Shown: positions 43,534 through 56,210, counted from the stretch's first letter. The stretch is 64,000 nt of DNA from Eucommia ulmoides (GCA_016647705.1 CM028328.1:2228501-2292500); one strand, 5' to 3'. The notes: generated by a model from the letters alone, not told the origin. Numbers and translations are program-made.

Positions 43534-46500
43534 GTACGTATAAACTAAGCCTTACCAAAACTTGATTTTTTTAGGCTGAGAAATTAAGACTAAAAGAAGA
43601 AATGCGGAGGGAGAAGGAGGCAGCAAGGCTTAAAGCTGCTAATGACAGAGCTGCTGCTCGTAAAATTGCTAAAGAATCCACGGAACTTATTGAGGATGAA
43701 CGTTTAGAACTCATGGAGCTAGCAGCATCAAACAGAGGGTTGCCTTCGATATTAGCTCTCGATAGTGAAACCCTTCAGAATCTTGATTTGTTTAGAGGTA
43801 GTTCTGATCTTCCTCCTTTTTTTATTTTTATTACCGCTTTTGATTAATTGATCCGATTTTCGTGGCATCAAACAAAAAAAATCTCCTTATATCCATCGAT
43901 TAGTTTATTTAATTTTTTGAAAATAATGTAAAAAGCTAAAAGACCTTGATCAAGTGCTTATTTTCTCACCCTACAATTTCTTTTAGGGTTTCTTCAAGTG
44001 CATAGCATTCTTATTTTAAAAAGCATGTGAAAATGTTCCTCTTTGTTGCCTGCATCACCTGCTTTTACTCTTGACGAAAGGGGAAAATTTGCATTTTGTT
44101 CAGAGAAAATATAAATTGAATTCATTTCTCTTTATTTTTTAATTTAAATTTAATATTTAAAGGTAAATAAAAGAGAAAAATTAACGTTCTTTCTCTATAC
44201 TTCTATTTTGCTTTTCAATAATGAAATAAAATAATCGGTTGATTTGCCCATTCCAAGTAAAATTTAGATGAAAATTTTAATTTCACCCATTTTCTAGCAA
44301 ATTCAGTTAAGTTAGATGAGAAAAAAAAGTTAGTTTTTCAGTTTATTATAAGTAGAAGGGGGGTAAAGTGTAGTTTTTTCAATTGTTCAGGTTTGCTCAA
44401 TGAGTTCCCACCCAAGTCTGTTCGCTTGGAAAAACCGTTTTCTATTCAACCGTGGACTGATTCTGAGGAGCGCGTAGGCAATCTTCTTATGGTGAGTTTT
44501 TAACTTTATTCTTACCAAAAAAAGGGTTTTAATTCCATTGCAAGTTACCCTATGTTTCGTTGCACGGAATTGGAATCAGAAATGAATGCATGTATAAAAC
44601 TGAAAATGTTTCCAATGCTTGAATTTCATGCTACCAAAATCTGCCTTAAAATTGAATAAGCGGAGAAAATATGTGGATTGGATTGCAATGTTTTCTAATA
44701 GTGTTTGCTTGTCTATTGGGGGGATATTCAGGCTTGGAGATTTTTAATTACATTTGCGGACGTTCTCGGGCTTTGGCCTTTTACTCTTGATGAATTTGTT
44801 CAAGCTTTTCATGATTACGTAAGTTCTTGAAACCCTTTGTCTTAATTTATTCGGTTGAAACTTTCAGGGTGTGTTTGCCCTCGGCCTCTCATCTTTCTTC
44901 AAAGAATGTTTTTTTTTTTCTTCTTAAGTTAAATGATGAGTTTTTTGCACTTTGCACCCTTGAAATTTCAGAGAAATCCGACTTTAACCCCTGTCCTTTC
45001 AATTTGAACACATTAAACCCTAAAGTATCTAAATCGTCCCAATTTAGTCCTTCCATCATTTTCTATTACGGAAATAAGTCACGTGTTGAACACAAAATTG
45101 TGAATTCTGTCGTAAAAAATGACGAAGTGACTGACTTGACACGATTTGGATACTTGAAGGTTTAATGTGTTCACGTTGAAAGGACATGGGCTAAAGTGGG
45201 ATTTCTCTGAAACTTCAAGGGTCAGAAAGCTCTTTAAATGATTTATTTACTCCAAAAAAAAAACCGTAAGGAAATAAGAGTCAAATTTCTCATCCAAACA
45301 AAGAATTTATAAATGATGGTTTTTTCTTGAAATTCGGAATTTTAAAATTCCGTAATTCATCAAATCCCTTACCTAAACGCCCCCTTAGTTTTCATGATTT
45401 CTTACACTTCTTCAGGATTCAAGATTGCTTGGTGAGCTACACGTAGCTCTTCTGAAATCCGTAATTAAAGATATCGAAGATGTAGCAAGAACGCCATCCA
45501 CCGGCCTTGGAACAAATCAAAATAGTGGTGCAAATCCAGGTGGTGGGCATCCACATATTGTCGAAGGGGTAGGCCCGGATTTTAGGGTTTAGGGTTGTTT
45601 ATCATGTATTAATCCCTTCTTTCATGAATCTAAGCATATTGATATTCTGATTTTTGTGTCAGGCATATGCTTGGGGTTTCGACATACGGAGCTGGCAGTG
45701 CAACTTGAATCCTTTGACGTGGCCTGAAATATTGCGGCAATTTGCTCTTGCTGCTGGTTTTGGACCAAAATTGAAGAAAAGAAGCGTTGAAGATGCATAT
45801 CGTGATGAAAACGAGGTTAAAATACAATAATTATACAATTTAGGTACAATTGAATCATAAAAGAAAAGGGTTAATTGCCTTTTACCCCCTTGTACTTTGA
45901 TTTTGTTTTATTTTGTCCCCTCGACTTTAAAAGCTTACACTTTACCCCCTTCTACTACTAACGAATTGCAAACCTATTTTTTTTCGTTTGTCTTTAAGAA
46001 TAAAAGAAAAGAAAATTAGAAAGAGATAGAAAAAGAGAACTAGAGAGAGAAAATATTAATAATTTTAATTAAAACATAAAAGGAAATTAAGTCCTTATAT
46101 ATATATTTTTTTAATAAAATTTGATTTTCTCACTTTAGTCCACAGTAGAAGGGGTGGTGTTTAGGTTTTTAATATATAGGGGTCAAAATGAAACAAGACT
46201 GAAGTACAAGGGGTAAAAGGCAATTGCCCCCCCACCCCACCAAAAAAAAAAAAAAGAAAAAAAGAAAAAAGAACTCGGAATGGATGACCTTAAAAATAAA
46301 TATTATTTTTTTATTTTGATTTTGATTTTTTTAAATGTAAAACAGGGTAATGATGGTGAAGATATAATTTCCAATTTACGAAATGGGGCTGCAGCCGAAA
46401 ATGCGCTTGCTAAAATGCAAGAAAGAGGATTATCCAATCCGCGAAGATCTAGGCATCGATTAACTCCCGGGACAGTTAAGTTTGCTGCATTTCACGTTCT

Positions 46501-49500
46501 TTCACTCGAAGGAAGTAAAGGCCTCTCAATACTAGAAGTTGCGGAGAAGATTCAGGTAAATTTTATAGATTGCTGTTTGGTTTAGTTTTTGAAAATTTTT
46601 TAGAACAGTTCTTTGAAAATTGTGAGAACTTGTTTGGTTTATATTTGAAAAAAATTTGAAAGAACATAAAATTGTTTTCGAAAGCAAAATCAGACATTAC
46701 CTATTTTTATCACTTCTGTTTTCATGTTTATATATATATATATATATTTATTTATGTAAGAAATCTGGATGAATGTGTAGAGAAATAAAAAATAAAGGTA
46801 TAAAAAAAATAATTTTGTGAATGACAAAAGCGTACCATTAAAATAAGGTGATGTGATAGTAATAGGGATTTCCCGTGATTAAAGGTATTATATCAATTTT
46901 TATATCAATTTTCAAATTTGTAAGTGTGAAAAAATAATAAATCATAAAAAATTGGTTAATAACGTACATATATATAAAACTTAAATAGTACAAAATGTAA
47001 TTTAATTGAACCTCTTTGAAAGTGGTACTGTGAAATTTTTAGGCCGGAATTGCCCTCCCCTCTCCCCCCCCCCCCAAAAAAAAAAAAAAAAAAAAACCAA
47101 TTAAGAGAATCCAAAATGCGATCCCATCTATCTATTTCTCTCAATCAATCCCAACCGTTAATGAAAAGATTTTTTTTTTTAAAAAAGTCTTGATTTATTA
47201 ATAGATATGAAAATGGCTTAGAATAGTATTAGTTTAGTTTTTTCTTTATTTGATTTCTAATTTATATCAGCATATTTTTTTTTTTTTGGATAAGAAATCT
47301 GGACTTCGCGACCTTACAACAAGCAAGACGCCGGAAGCGTCTATAGCCGCTGCTTTATCAAGGGATACTAAGCTTTTCGAAAGAACGGCCCCTTCGACAT
47401 ATTGCGTTCGTACCCCTTACAGAAAGGACCCCACCGACGCAGAGGCAATAATCTGCGCGGCAAGAGAAAAAATTCATGTATTCAAAACGGGGTATCTCGA
47501 TGGAGACGATGCCGACGATGCCGAAAGAGACGACCCCGAGAGAGACGAAGATTCCGACAGTGACGTGGCCGAGGATCCTGAGGTTGATGATTTGGGTACT
47601 GAATCAAAGCTTAACAAAGGCGAAGTTTGTCTATTTTCCGAAGAAAATAATTTTCAAGCGGAAATTTACACGGGAAACGATGAAATAATCGGAACCCCAA
47701 TAGGTGTCGGCGCTGCCACCATTGGTGGTTCGAAATCCTTGCAATCGGAAGGTTCCGGAGGGAACGATCGGTCGGCCGATTTTTGTCAAAACGATGCGTT
47801 GGTCGACGGAAGCGACACCGGTGAATTATGGGTTCGAGGACTCATTGAAGGGGAATACAGTGATCTTAGTGTTGAAGAGCGCCTTGATGGCCTCGTGGCC
47901 TTAATCGGTGTGGCAAATGAAGGGAATTCGATTCGTATGGTTCTTGAGGTACGTTATGCTTTTAAAGTGATGATTTATTTATTTATTTTTATTGATTTTT
48001 TTTTTTTTTTTTTTAATTTTACTAAACCATTCATGCATTTTTAGTCTATGATTTTAAAATGATGATGTTTTTTTTCAGGAACGTTTGGAAGCGGCAAATG
48101 CTTTGAAGAAGCAAATGTGGGCTGAGGCTCAACTTGACAAACGTCGAATGAAAGAGGAGTATATATTGAAGACCCATTATCCGTCTTTCAATAATATAAA
48201 GCCCGAACAAAATCTTTCTATAAATGCCGATGAAAAAAATGATTTGGCGTCAATTAATCCGGCCGTCGATCTGGAACCGTTAGGTGACAGGCAGATTGAC
48301 GGTGCAGATTATGTTTCAATTCAGCCACCTGGATATGCTGTTGAGAAATCACGGTCGCAGTTAAAAGCTTTTATAGGTCATAGGGCTGAGGAGATGTATG
48401 TATACCGGTCTTTGCCACTTGGCCAGGATCGGAGACGGAACCGGTATTGGCAGTTCATGACGTCTAACTCTCGAAATGATCCCGGTTGTGGCCGGATTTT
48501 TGTGGAGCTTCGTAATGGTCTATGGAGGCTCATCGATTCTGAAGAGGTATTGTTATTGTTATTGTAATCGAGTTTTGTGTTGCTTTGGGGTGGGCCTGTT
48601 TGGGTAATGTTTCTGCTCCTGAATTTCTGTTTCTGTTCCCAAAACGTGGGAAGAATTATGTTCTGTTTCCTGGGAATTTGTTTTCAAATTCTGGGGGCAC
48701 ATCAAAAGCGTATTTTTCCTCCAAATTTCTGTTTTGGTTCCCAAAATGTGGGAAGATTTTGTTCTGTTCCCAGAATTTTATAACAAAATTTTGGATGCAG
48801 AACAAAAATGGTTTTCTGTTCCCAAATTTCTGTTTTGGTTCCCTTAATGTGGGAAGACTTATGTTCCCAAATCTCTATTTGTGTTGCAAAAATGAGAGAA
48901 GAGTTTTGTTCTGTTCCCAGAATTTTGTTCTAAAATTCAGGATGCACAGCAAAACCAGATTTTTTGGCCCCATATTTCTGTGTCCGTTCCCAAAACATGA
49001 GAAGAAATGTCTTTTGTTTCCGGAAATTTGTTCTAAAATTCTGGTTACAAAACAAAAACAGTTTTTTTTGTTCACAAGTTTCAGCTTCTGTTCCCAAAAT
49101 CTGTGGAAAAAAAAAATCTCTATCCCGAAATTTGTTTTAAAATTCTGTGCACAGAGAAACAGATTTTATTTTTATTTTCTGTTCCCACATATCTGTTCCT
49201 GTTCCCACTTTTTCCAATCCTATTACCCTCTCACTTTCAGGTTTTCCATGCCTTATTATCTTCATTGGATATTCGAGGCGGACGGGAGTCTCACCTGCAC
49301 TCAATGCTCCAAAGAATCGAAATCCCTTTCAAAGAAACCGTTAGAAAAAACTCAAAAAACCTGTTTTTTACCCAAACCGAGGATCAAAAAATTGCAACTA
49401 AACAAGGCATACCCGACGCCCATAAATTCCCATCGTCCTTCTCAGTCGGCTTATCAAAAACCGATCTTGAAAAACGCGATTTGATCATCAGATACAAAGA

Positions 49501-52500
49501 TTTCGAGAAATGGATGTGGGATCAATGCCTTGGTTCTTCAATACTCTCTGCTGCTAAGCACGGGAAGAGAAGGAACAAACAAGTGTTGGGCGTTTGCAAT
49601 TCTTGTCACGATTTGTATTTTTTTGAAGCCAAACACTGCCTTCTTTGCCATTCAAACTACGCCGGTTTTGAATTTTCCGAGCATGTAGCAGAATGTGGAA
49701 AGAAACTGAAGGAAGAGCGAAATGGGAAGATGATCAAGCCGTTGAGATTGAGATTGGTTAAAGCTCAGTTAGCTTCAATGGAGGTAAGAACATAAATAAA
49801 TCAGTAAAATATAATTTGTTTGTTTATATGTTGAACCAAACTCTCCCTTAGGAATTGTTTGGAAATGTTTTTTTTTTTAAAATCTTATTTTTATTGCAAT
49901 TTAGGTGACGATTAGTTTGGTGGCGTTTGGTAACCATTTCTGTTCCTATCCCAGTAGCGGGATGAGAATGGAATGGGATGGGAATTCTGTTTCCTTCTTG
50001 AGAGTAAAATTGCGTTTGGTAACCATAATTTTTTTTTTGTTTTGGGAACAGAATCGCGTTTGGTAACAATTTTATCCTAAAATAAAATAAAAAAAAATTG
50101 TTTTGAGAACATTTTTTTTTGTTTTGGCCAGCCGGCGATGCCGAAGGTGACTGGTGACGGTTGCCGGCGGCGGATGAACAGTGGCGGTGGTTTTTGGGAA
50201 TGGGATGAGAATAATGAGAAACAACTTTTTTTTGTTTCTCATTTTTTAAGAAAAAAGTGGGCACAATTATCAAATGGGAATGGGAACAAAAATTACTAAA
50301 CGCTATTCTCAAACAAAAATTCCAAATCTGGGAATGGGATGAGAATTTATAGGATGGAAACGGTTACCAAACGGGAGTGTTTCTGCTTTTCTGTTTCTAT
50401 TTCCAATAAACTAGGATGAGAATTCTGTTTCTATTACTGAATATTCTGGGAATAGAAATATGTTTGATAACGACTATTGTCTTGAAATTATTTCTTTTAA
50501 TTTATGAGAACAGAAATAAGAAGCACATATCTCCGCAGCATGTTTTTTTTCTCTTTAAATGTATGGTGCCAGTGGGGTAGTGGCGGCTTGCGGGATGGTA
50601 GCGGGAAGTGTTTTGTGGAAGTGATTAGGAATCCCCATTTTTTTGTTTATCATATTCTTAAGGAATTTAGAAATTACTCCCAAATTACTCCAAAAAATTT
50701 TGGAACAGAAACATGTTTACCAAATGTGTTTCTATACATTAATCCCAAAATTTTGGGAGTGGGAACAGAAATCAGAGAACGGAAACAGTAACCAAACAGG
50801 GCCTTATTTTTTCTCATGCATTTGTTGTCTTTTTTTTTTTTGGCAGGTTGCTCTTCCGGAAGAAGCTCTTCAACCTTGTTGGTCCGAGGATCGTCGTGAA
50901 TCCTGGGCCACAAAGCTTATCAATGCATCATCCGCCGATGCTGTGCTTCAGGTTCTCTCTCTCTGTCTCTCTCTCTCTCTCTATATATATAACATGTATA
51001 TATACATTCAACTTTTTGGGCATGTATCCTGAAATTTTCATGTTTTAATCTTATATTAGGCATCTCGTGTTCTTCTGGTTTTGAACTTGTTCATGCTCAA
51101 GCCCATTTTTTTTCTCTCTCTATGTATATATGTATGTGTGTATCTATTTGTATATACATATATTGTGATAATACATGCAACTTTTTTGGCCTATATCTAC
51201 TTATAGTCATGTCTTAAGCTATGTCGGGTTTTTTCCTCCCTCTCCTTCTGGATTTATATATACTCTCTCTCTCTCTCTCTCTCTAATATATATATATATA
51301 TATGCAGGTTCTGACATTATTGGAAGGATCGATCAAGAGGGATTTCTTGTCCTCAAACTATGAGACGACCAGCGAACTATTGGCATCCCGTAGTGAGAAC
51401 AGTTTTTCTGGGAACAGCGAAGCTGTTTCTGTTCTTCCATGGATTCCTCGAACATATTCAGCTGTTGCTCTAAGGCTTATGGAACTTGACTCTTCCACTT
51501 TTTACTTGCTCGAACACAAAATTGATTCAAACAATAAAGACAATTCCGCTTCTGATATCTCGGTAAGTATTGTTTTTCTTCTTTTGTTCCCAAAATTTCT
51601 GTTTCTGTTTCTGTTTCTGTTCTCTGAAAATTAAGAAGAAAAAAAAGAAACACTTAAAAGGGCCTGTTTGGTTATTTTTTTGGATACCGTTCTTTGGTTT
51701 TCAGAATCACAAAATTATAGCTATTACTTTTTCTTTTTTTTTTCTGTTTCTGTTGCTAAAAGACTTGGAACAAAAACACAATTTAGAAACATTTATTTTT
51801 CCGTTCTCCAAAAAAGAATGTATATATATTTATTTGTTTCCATATTTGCCTCCCGTTTATCGGGAACAGACAATATATTATCTTAACATCTTCCGTGTAT
51901 GTTTAGAATCTTCCGTCGAGATATATGATTTCAAAGAACTTTCCGGAACATGAAGTGGCGGAAGCTTCTTACGAAGCTCGAAACATCCAACAAGATGCTT
52001 GGTTTAATCCCGGCAGAGGCCGAGGTCGTGGCCGAGGCCGAGGTAGGACCCGTGGACCCAAATATCAACGAAAATTGGTCGGTTCGAAACCAATTTCCGA
52101 TCGAAAAATGGGCCCACTCCTTGGTTGGAAAGGTATATCTCGGGGTAGAGGTGGCGGCGGCGGTGGCCGGAGAAGGGGTCGCCGGTCGATCCGAAACCGG
52201 CAAAAACCGATCAAAAAAATCGTCGAAAACCCGGTTTTGAATCTCGCCATTGATAAAGCTCCAGCAACAACTCCGGTGGAAACAATGGTAGCTAATGACT
52301 ACGAAGAAAACGGTACAAGCACTTCGGGAAGATCGGAGTATGAAGAAGAGATGATCAATGATCAGGAGGAAGAAGGTGGTGGTGGTGGGTATGAGTCCGA
52401 CGATCTAATGGTGGACGATTACTCCGGGTACATGGAGACATCAAAACGACTGGACGGTCGTGATTTCGTGGATGATGATGACGTGGATTACGAGGAGGAT

Positions 52501-52716
52501 GATAAACCAGAAGAAGAAGAAGATGAAGAGGAAGAAGACGACGTAGACGTCGATGAGTATTTTAATGGTGATTCAGATGAAGATGAAAATAGAAGAGGAG
52601 GTTTCGACGGAGAGGGAGTGGGAGGTGAGAGAGAGAGAATGGGGAATTTAAACGAACCGCCGGTTTCTTCTTCATCTTCCTCTTCGTCCTCCTCGGAGGA
52701 GGATTACAGTGAGTAA
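39987..52716 (+). CDS. Homeobox-DDT-WHIM chromatin remodelling subunit (RLT1/RLT2-like)
   Basis: 18 exons: 39987-40146, 40231-40701, 41884-41954, 42372-42767, 43106-43195, 43288-43452, 43575-43797, 44391-44491, 44732-44818, 45416-45568, 45663-45815, 46346-46555, 47295-47948, 48079-48546, 49241-49783, 50847-50951, 51308-51562, 51907-52716. All are GT-AG and join in frame to 1704 residues, close to Arabidopsis RLT1 and RLT2. Domains: homeodomain (about 36-92; recognition helix LQMWFCHRRLKDRK); charged coiled-coil rich in R/E/K (about 367-500); DDT domain (about 555-610, AWRFLITFADVLGLWPFTLDEFV); HARE-HTH (about 728-800, TPGTVKFAAFHVL, GLSILEVAEKIQKSGLR); WHIM (about 935-1000 and 1100-1134, RRRNRYWQF); a CxxC pair (CNSCHDLYFFEAKHCLLC) in exon 15; and a C-terminal GRGRGRGRGR tract, acidic runs and a Ser run. 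RLT proteins partner ISWI ATPases (CHR11/CHR17) in nuclear nucleosome spacing and repression of flowering. Many introns carry MITEs. Confidence 0.95.
41096..41776. mobile_element. Nested MITEs in RLT intron 2
   Basis: The outer Tourist-like element has ends AGGCATGTTTGGTTGG / CAACCAAACATATGCCT and TTA on both sides (41093-41095 and 41777-41779). Its interior is split by a second MITE (about 41158-41696; TTTGATTAACGTTTCTG...GGAGCGGAAACACACTAAAC) of the same family as 25346, 50377 and 60453. The outer element's GGAATTGAATTATTATGATG is complementary to CATCATAATTCAATTTC on the far side of the insertion. Confidence 0.78.
44938..45233. mobile_element. Foldback MITE in RLT intron 9
   Basis: About 75-bp arms: GCACTTTGCACCCTTGAAAT and TCAGAGAAATCC at the left face GGATTTCTCTGAAACTTCAA and GGTCAGAAAGC at the right. 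The same family is split at 60237-60960. About 295 bp, no coding sequence. Confidence 0.8.
45869..46228. mobile_element. MITE in RLT intron 11
   Basis: Arms of at least 50 bp: AATTGCCTTTTACCCCCTTG at the left and CAAGGGGTAAAAGGCAATT at the right, continuing through GTTTTATTTTGTCCCC / GGGGTCAAAATGAAAC. About 360 bp; the interior is AT-rich. Confidence 0.8.
48595..49165. repeat. Degenerate tandem array, about 100-115-bp units, in RLT intron 14
   Basis: About five or six units of the form TTTCTGTTnnnGTTCCCAAAA, TGGGAAGA, TTGTTCTGTTCCCAGAATTT, AAAATTCnGGnTGCA(C/G)A. The array fills most of intron 14 and its first unit starts GGCCTGTTTGGGTAATG, the start motif of the MITE family seen elsewhere. 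Long ORFs across it are repeat artefacts. Confidence 0.8.
49919..50376. mobile_element. MITE in RLT intron 15, same family as 17354
   Basis: Ends GCGTTTGGTAACCATTTCTG and GGAAACGGTTACCAAACG, with the same GC-rich centre (GCCGGCGATGCCG, GCCGGCGGCGGATGAACA) as the copy at 17354-17881. Confidence 0.75.
50377..50803. mobile_element. Second MITE in RLT intron 15
   Basis: Directly abuts the previous MITE. TTTCTGCTTTTCTGTTTC at the left and GAACGGAAACAGTAACCAAA at the right; internal ATTCTTAAGGAATTTAGAAA block shared with 25346, 41158 and 60453. It ends 43 bp before exon 16. Confidence 0.7.
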
Positions 52717-53563
52717 ATTTGCAGAAAAAAATGAAAAAACTTTTATTACAAAAAATATATATTATATATATATAATCATGGTGGTTAGTTTTAGAATTTG
52801 TAGTAATTTGCCTATGTTATGACAGAGGCATTGTTGTACTTTGGAAAAATCATTATTTGTAAGAATCCTAGTCCTTAATACAAAACAAAAAAAATTACAT
52901 ATTTGGTTCCTTTTTTAAGGCTTTGTTTGGATATGTTTTTTTTTTTTTTTTTTCTTTTTTTTTTTTAATTATTTTATTTAGTTCCCTAACTTTCAAATTG
53001 AGTGTTATTTTGTCCAATTTTTTTTTTTTTGGCACTCCTAAATTTGTAGTATTAGTCATGTTTTTTAACGGATGAATAATTAAAATCTAATTCTATATAA
53101 TTAAAATTAATTAATATCAAATTTATCTTGATATTCGTTAATTTTATATTTTATGAAATTAAAGAATCCTTGATAATAAGAACTAAATATAAGAATAGAA
53201 TGATCATTCGCATGACTATTAAGAACTAAACATAAGAATAGAATGATCATTCGCATGACTATTTCAATCTCATCTCAAATCCCGTATACTAAACATAACA
53301 TAAAAGGTGATGCTCAAATTAAAACCATAAAGACCAATTTACAATTTATCAAACTTCCGGGGTTCAAAGTGTGAAAATCTGAAAATTATGAACAACAAAC
53401 AAACACAACCCAGAAATTCTATGAACTTATTTTAACATTATACAACATTATCCAATTAATCACAACACCAAATCCTCTATATCATAATCCTTAAAACCCA
53501 TGTCTCAAAACAAGACAACCCTAAAAAACCAAAACCAAAAACAAAAACAAAAAAACAGATTTC
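52717..53563. other. Convergent intergenic region between RLT and Hsp40
   Basis: Holds the 3' UTRs of both genes. A 43-bp tandem duplication occupies 53178-53263. The stretch 53060-53355 contains pieces (ATGATCATTC, TCAAACTTCCGGGGTTCAAAGTG) related to the 18659 element, so an old element remnant is likely. No gene. Confidence 0.55.
53178..53263. repeat. 43-bp tandem duplication
   Basis: AAGAACTAAATATAAGAATA at 53178 and AAGAACTAAACATAAGAATA at 53221 start two adjacent 43-bp units that differ at one visible position, so the event is recent. Confidence 0.92.
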
Positions 53564-56210
53564 TTAAGGAGGAAGCAATTTCTTGATACCGGCCTTCTGT
53601 TCAGCAGTCAGCCTTGCCGGAAACTTAATATTAAACTTGATCCTCAAGTTACCCTTTTTTGTAGGGTCTTTAGGGATTGGCATTCCTTCCCTTGGGACAA
53701 CCTCTTCATGGTTGGGGTTAATCACGCTGTTGATCGGAATGTTTAGGGTTCTGCCGTCCAGGGTGGGGATGTTGACAGTGTACCCCGTCATCGCTTCGGA
53801 CAGTGATATTTTCTGGGTGACGATCAAGTCGTTGCCGTCCCGAGTGAAGAGGCTGTGGGGCTTTTCGTCAATGATGAAGACGAGGTCGGAGGGGATGACG
53901 TTCGGTTGTTCGTTTCCTTTTTCCGGGAAGGTTATTTTCGTCCCCTTTTTCCACCCCGGTTTTATTGTGATTGTTAGTATTTCTTCCACCGGCATCGTCT
54001 TCCTGTAAGAAAAAAACATATAAATAAATTAGAGAATTTAGAAAAAATTTGGGGTAATTTTAAGAAAAATTATGGGTTTCTAACACTTTTCACCCCTAAA
54101 GAGAAAATTATATATTTAGTCTAGTGTTTATGTAGACATGAGATTAAATAAATTGCACATTTAGTCCCTCAAATTTCTCAAAATTAAGAACGTTGTTAAT
54201 TATTTCAGATGAAAAATGAATTGTGCACAACACATGACCTAATAAGAGATTGACATTTGTCGCCTCACAAGACAAGCATAAATAATTGTTGAAAGAAAAT
54301 CTTAAATTTAATAGAGAAATAAAATAAGATCCAATGTGACCTAACGCAATAAAATGACGAAAATATACGCATTTAAAAGACCGCATGTTACCCAAAAGGT
54401 GTTAGTCCGATTAGCAAGGAGAGATGAGATGTCTCTTTTCTTGTCAACTACGATTTCGACTCTCCTCGAGAGCACTCCAAAAATACTTCAAAAATTAAAT
54501 CTTAACTGCACTAGGCGAGTGCGCCCTTAAGATTGCCCGACGAAGTGATTAGTCGCAATTTACATAAACGGACACGAAAATTGACTAGGACACACCTTAT
54601 AATAACCCCTAGACCGCGCGTTGCGCACAATCCATTTTTCTTCCAAAATCATTAACAATATTTTCAACTTGATTGAATACGCAATTTAAGAACTAAAATG
54701 CAATTTTCCCTTCATGAAAAAATTATTTTCAATTTTTTATTCAAATTAAATAAATTTCACCATTTATTTATTTTTGAGCACTTACCCACTCGCATCAGCA
54801 ATTTCTCTGGAAATCTTCATCTTCTTCGTAGTCCCCTTGTAGAGCTCCTCAAGAGTACAGGGCAACTTATTCTCAATCGGAGGTGCTTTCCGGCTACCCG
54901 ATTGGCCAAACGGGCCGCCACCAACACCACCACCGCCGCCCATTCTCTCACTAAACGACTGAAACATATCATCGCCGAACATACCTCCGGAAAATCTTCC
55001 ACCTCTCATTCCACCACCGCCGCCTCCCATTCCGCCGAAGGGGCTTGAAAACCCGAAAAATTCGGCGAATATGTCATCGGCGTTTCTGGGATTGAACCTG
55101 AATGTTGTGGGTCCATCGCCGGTGGAGAAGAAGGTGGTTCCGCCGGGACCGGCGGCGTCCGGTGGTGGAACTTGACCCTTCAGGCCTTCTTCACCGTATT
55201 GGTCGTATACTGCTCTCTTCTGAGGATCACTTAGAACCTGAAAACAGAATATCAAACACAAGCCAAACCAAAAAAAGGGATAATTAAGAGATCAAATGAT
55301 GAACAATCACCGAATCAAAATTAGAACACAAATAGAGAAAAGTTATTTCTATCGCAAGTCTCTAATCTTATCCTTAATTTTAAAAAAATCCCAAATTTTA
55401 ATCCAACCTATCCCATTGTATTCCCGCAATTACATATATCTTAAATGTATTTGGCGTAAAATATTTGTTAGACCTACATGTAACATATTTTAAATGTAAT
55501 TGGTAACATCGAGACAGTCGTGCGCTCACGTGGAACTAATACTAAAAATTAATTTAAGATACTAAATCAAAATTTATGTATTAAATGGAAGTAGATTGCA
55601 CCGCTATTTGAAACTGATCACCAATTATCCCAACAGAGAAACCCAGATCTGAGAAAATCAAGAGTTGATGCATTTGCAGAGAGTAAATCGTATGATCAAG
55701 CGATCCACAGAAGCAAAATTAGGACAGAATCAAAGAAACCCAGATGAAAATATGAAATTTAGAGCAACCCCAGATGAAATTAGTATGTCTAACTTCATAT
55801 CCGGGATGAAAAAAAGAAACCCATTTTAGAGAGAGAGAGAGAGAGTAAAACATATGATCAAACGATCCACAAGAGCAAAATTAGAACAGAATCGAAGAAA
55901 CCCAGATGAAACTAACAAATTTAGATCAAACCCAGAATAAATTAGTACATGAATGAAATTCAAAAACAGACACACACACACACACAACACACTGTATATG
56001 AGGGGGAAAAAAAACAGAACATAGGCGTCTAGATTGGGAACACACCTCATATGCTTCAGAAATCTGCTTGAATTTCGCTTCAGCTTCTTTCTTATTGTTG
56101 GGATTCTTATCAGGGTGCCATTTCATAGCAAGCTTCCTGTAAGACTTCTTCAGATCATCATCATTAGCACTCTTATCCACCTGCAATATCTTGTAGTAAT
56201 CCACCCCCAT
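53564..56210 (-). CDS. Type-II (DNAJB1-like) Hsp40 co-chaperone
   Basis: Three exons: 56210-56046, 55237-54786, 54002-53564, giving 351 residues. J domain at 1-70 ([20 protein letters not shown]) with the HPD motif at 32-34 ([10 protein letters not shown]), which stimulates Hsp70 ATPase. A Gly/Phe-rich linker follows at about 76-170 ([30 protein letters not shown]). The client-binding C-terminal domains start at about 172 ([21 protein letters not shown]; after splicing, [40 protein letters not shown]). There is no CxxCxGxG zinc domain, hence type II. The protein is probably cytosolic/nuclear, since no targeting peptide or CaaX box is seen. Codon 206 (Gly) is split by intron 2. The family is often heat-induced, but I could not find a convincing heat-shock element upstream. 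Confidence 0.95.
54095..54715. mobile_element. MITE-like repeat in Hsp40 intron 2
   Basis: AGAAAATTATATATTTAGTC at the left faces AAGAACTAAAATGCAATTTTC at the right. The left part (AATTGCACATTTAGTCCCTC) also resembles the element at 56745-57178. The centre is unrecognised. Confidence 0.5.
55678..55949. repeat. Direct duplication (about 110 bp each) in Hsp40 intron 1
   Basis: ATGATCAAGCGATCCACA near 55691 recurs as ATGATCAAACGATCCACA near 55853. Both are followed by AGCAAAATTAG(G/A)ACAGAATC and GAAACCCAGATGAAA. A GA-microsatellite (55829-55846) separates the copies. Confidence 0.85.

Noticed and set aside
48585..49484. 299-codon ORF across RLT intron 14 and exon 15
   Set aside because: It is a different frame from exon 15, begins in the intronic tandem array, and its F/C/S-rich sequence follows the repeat period.
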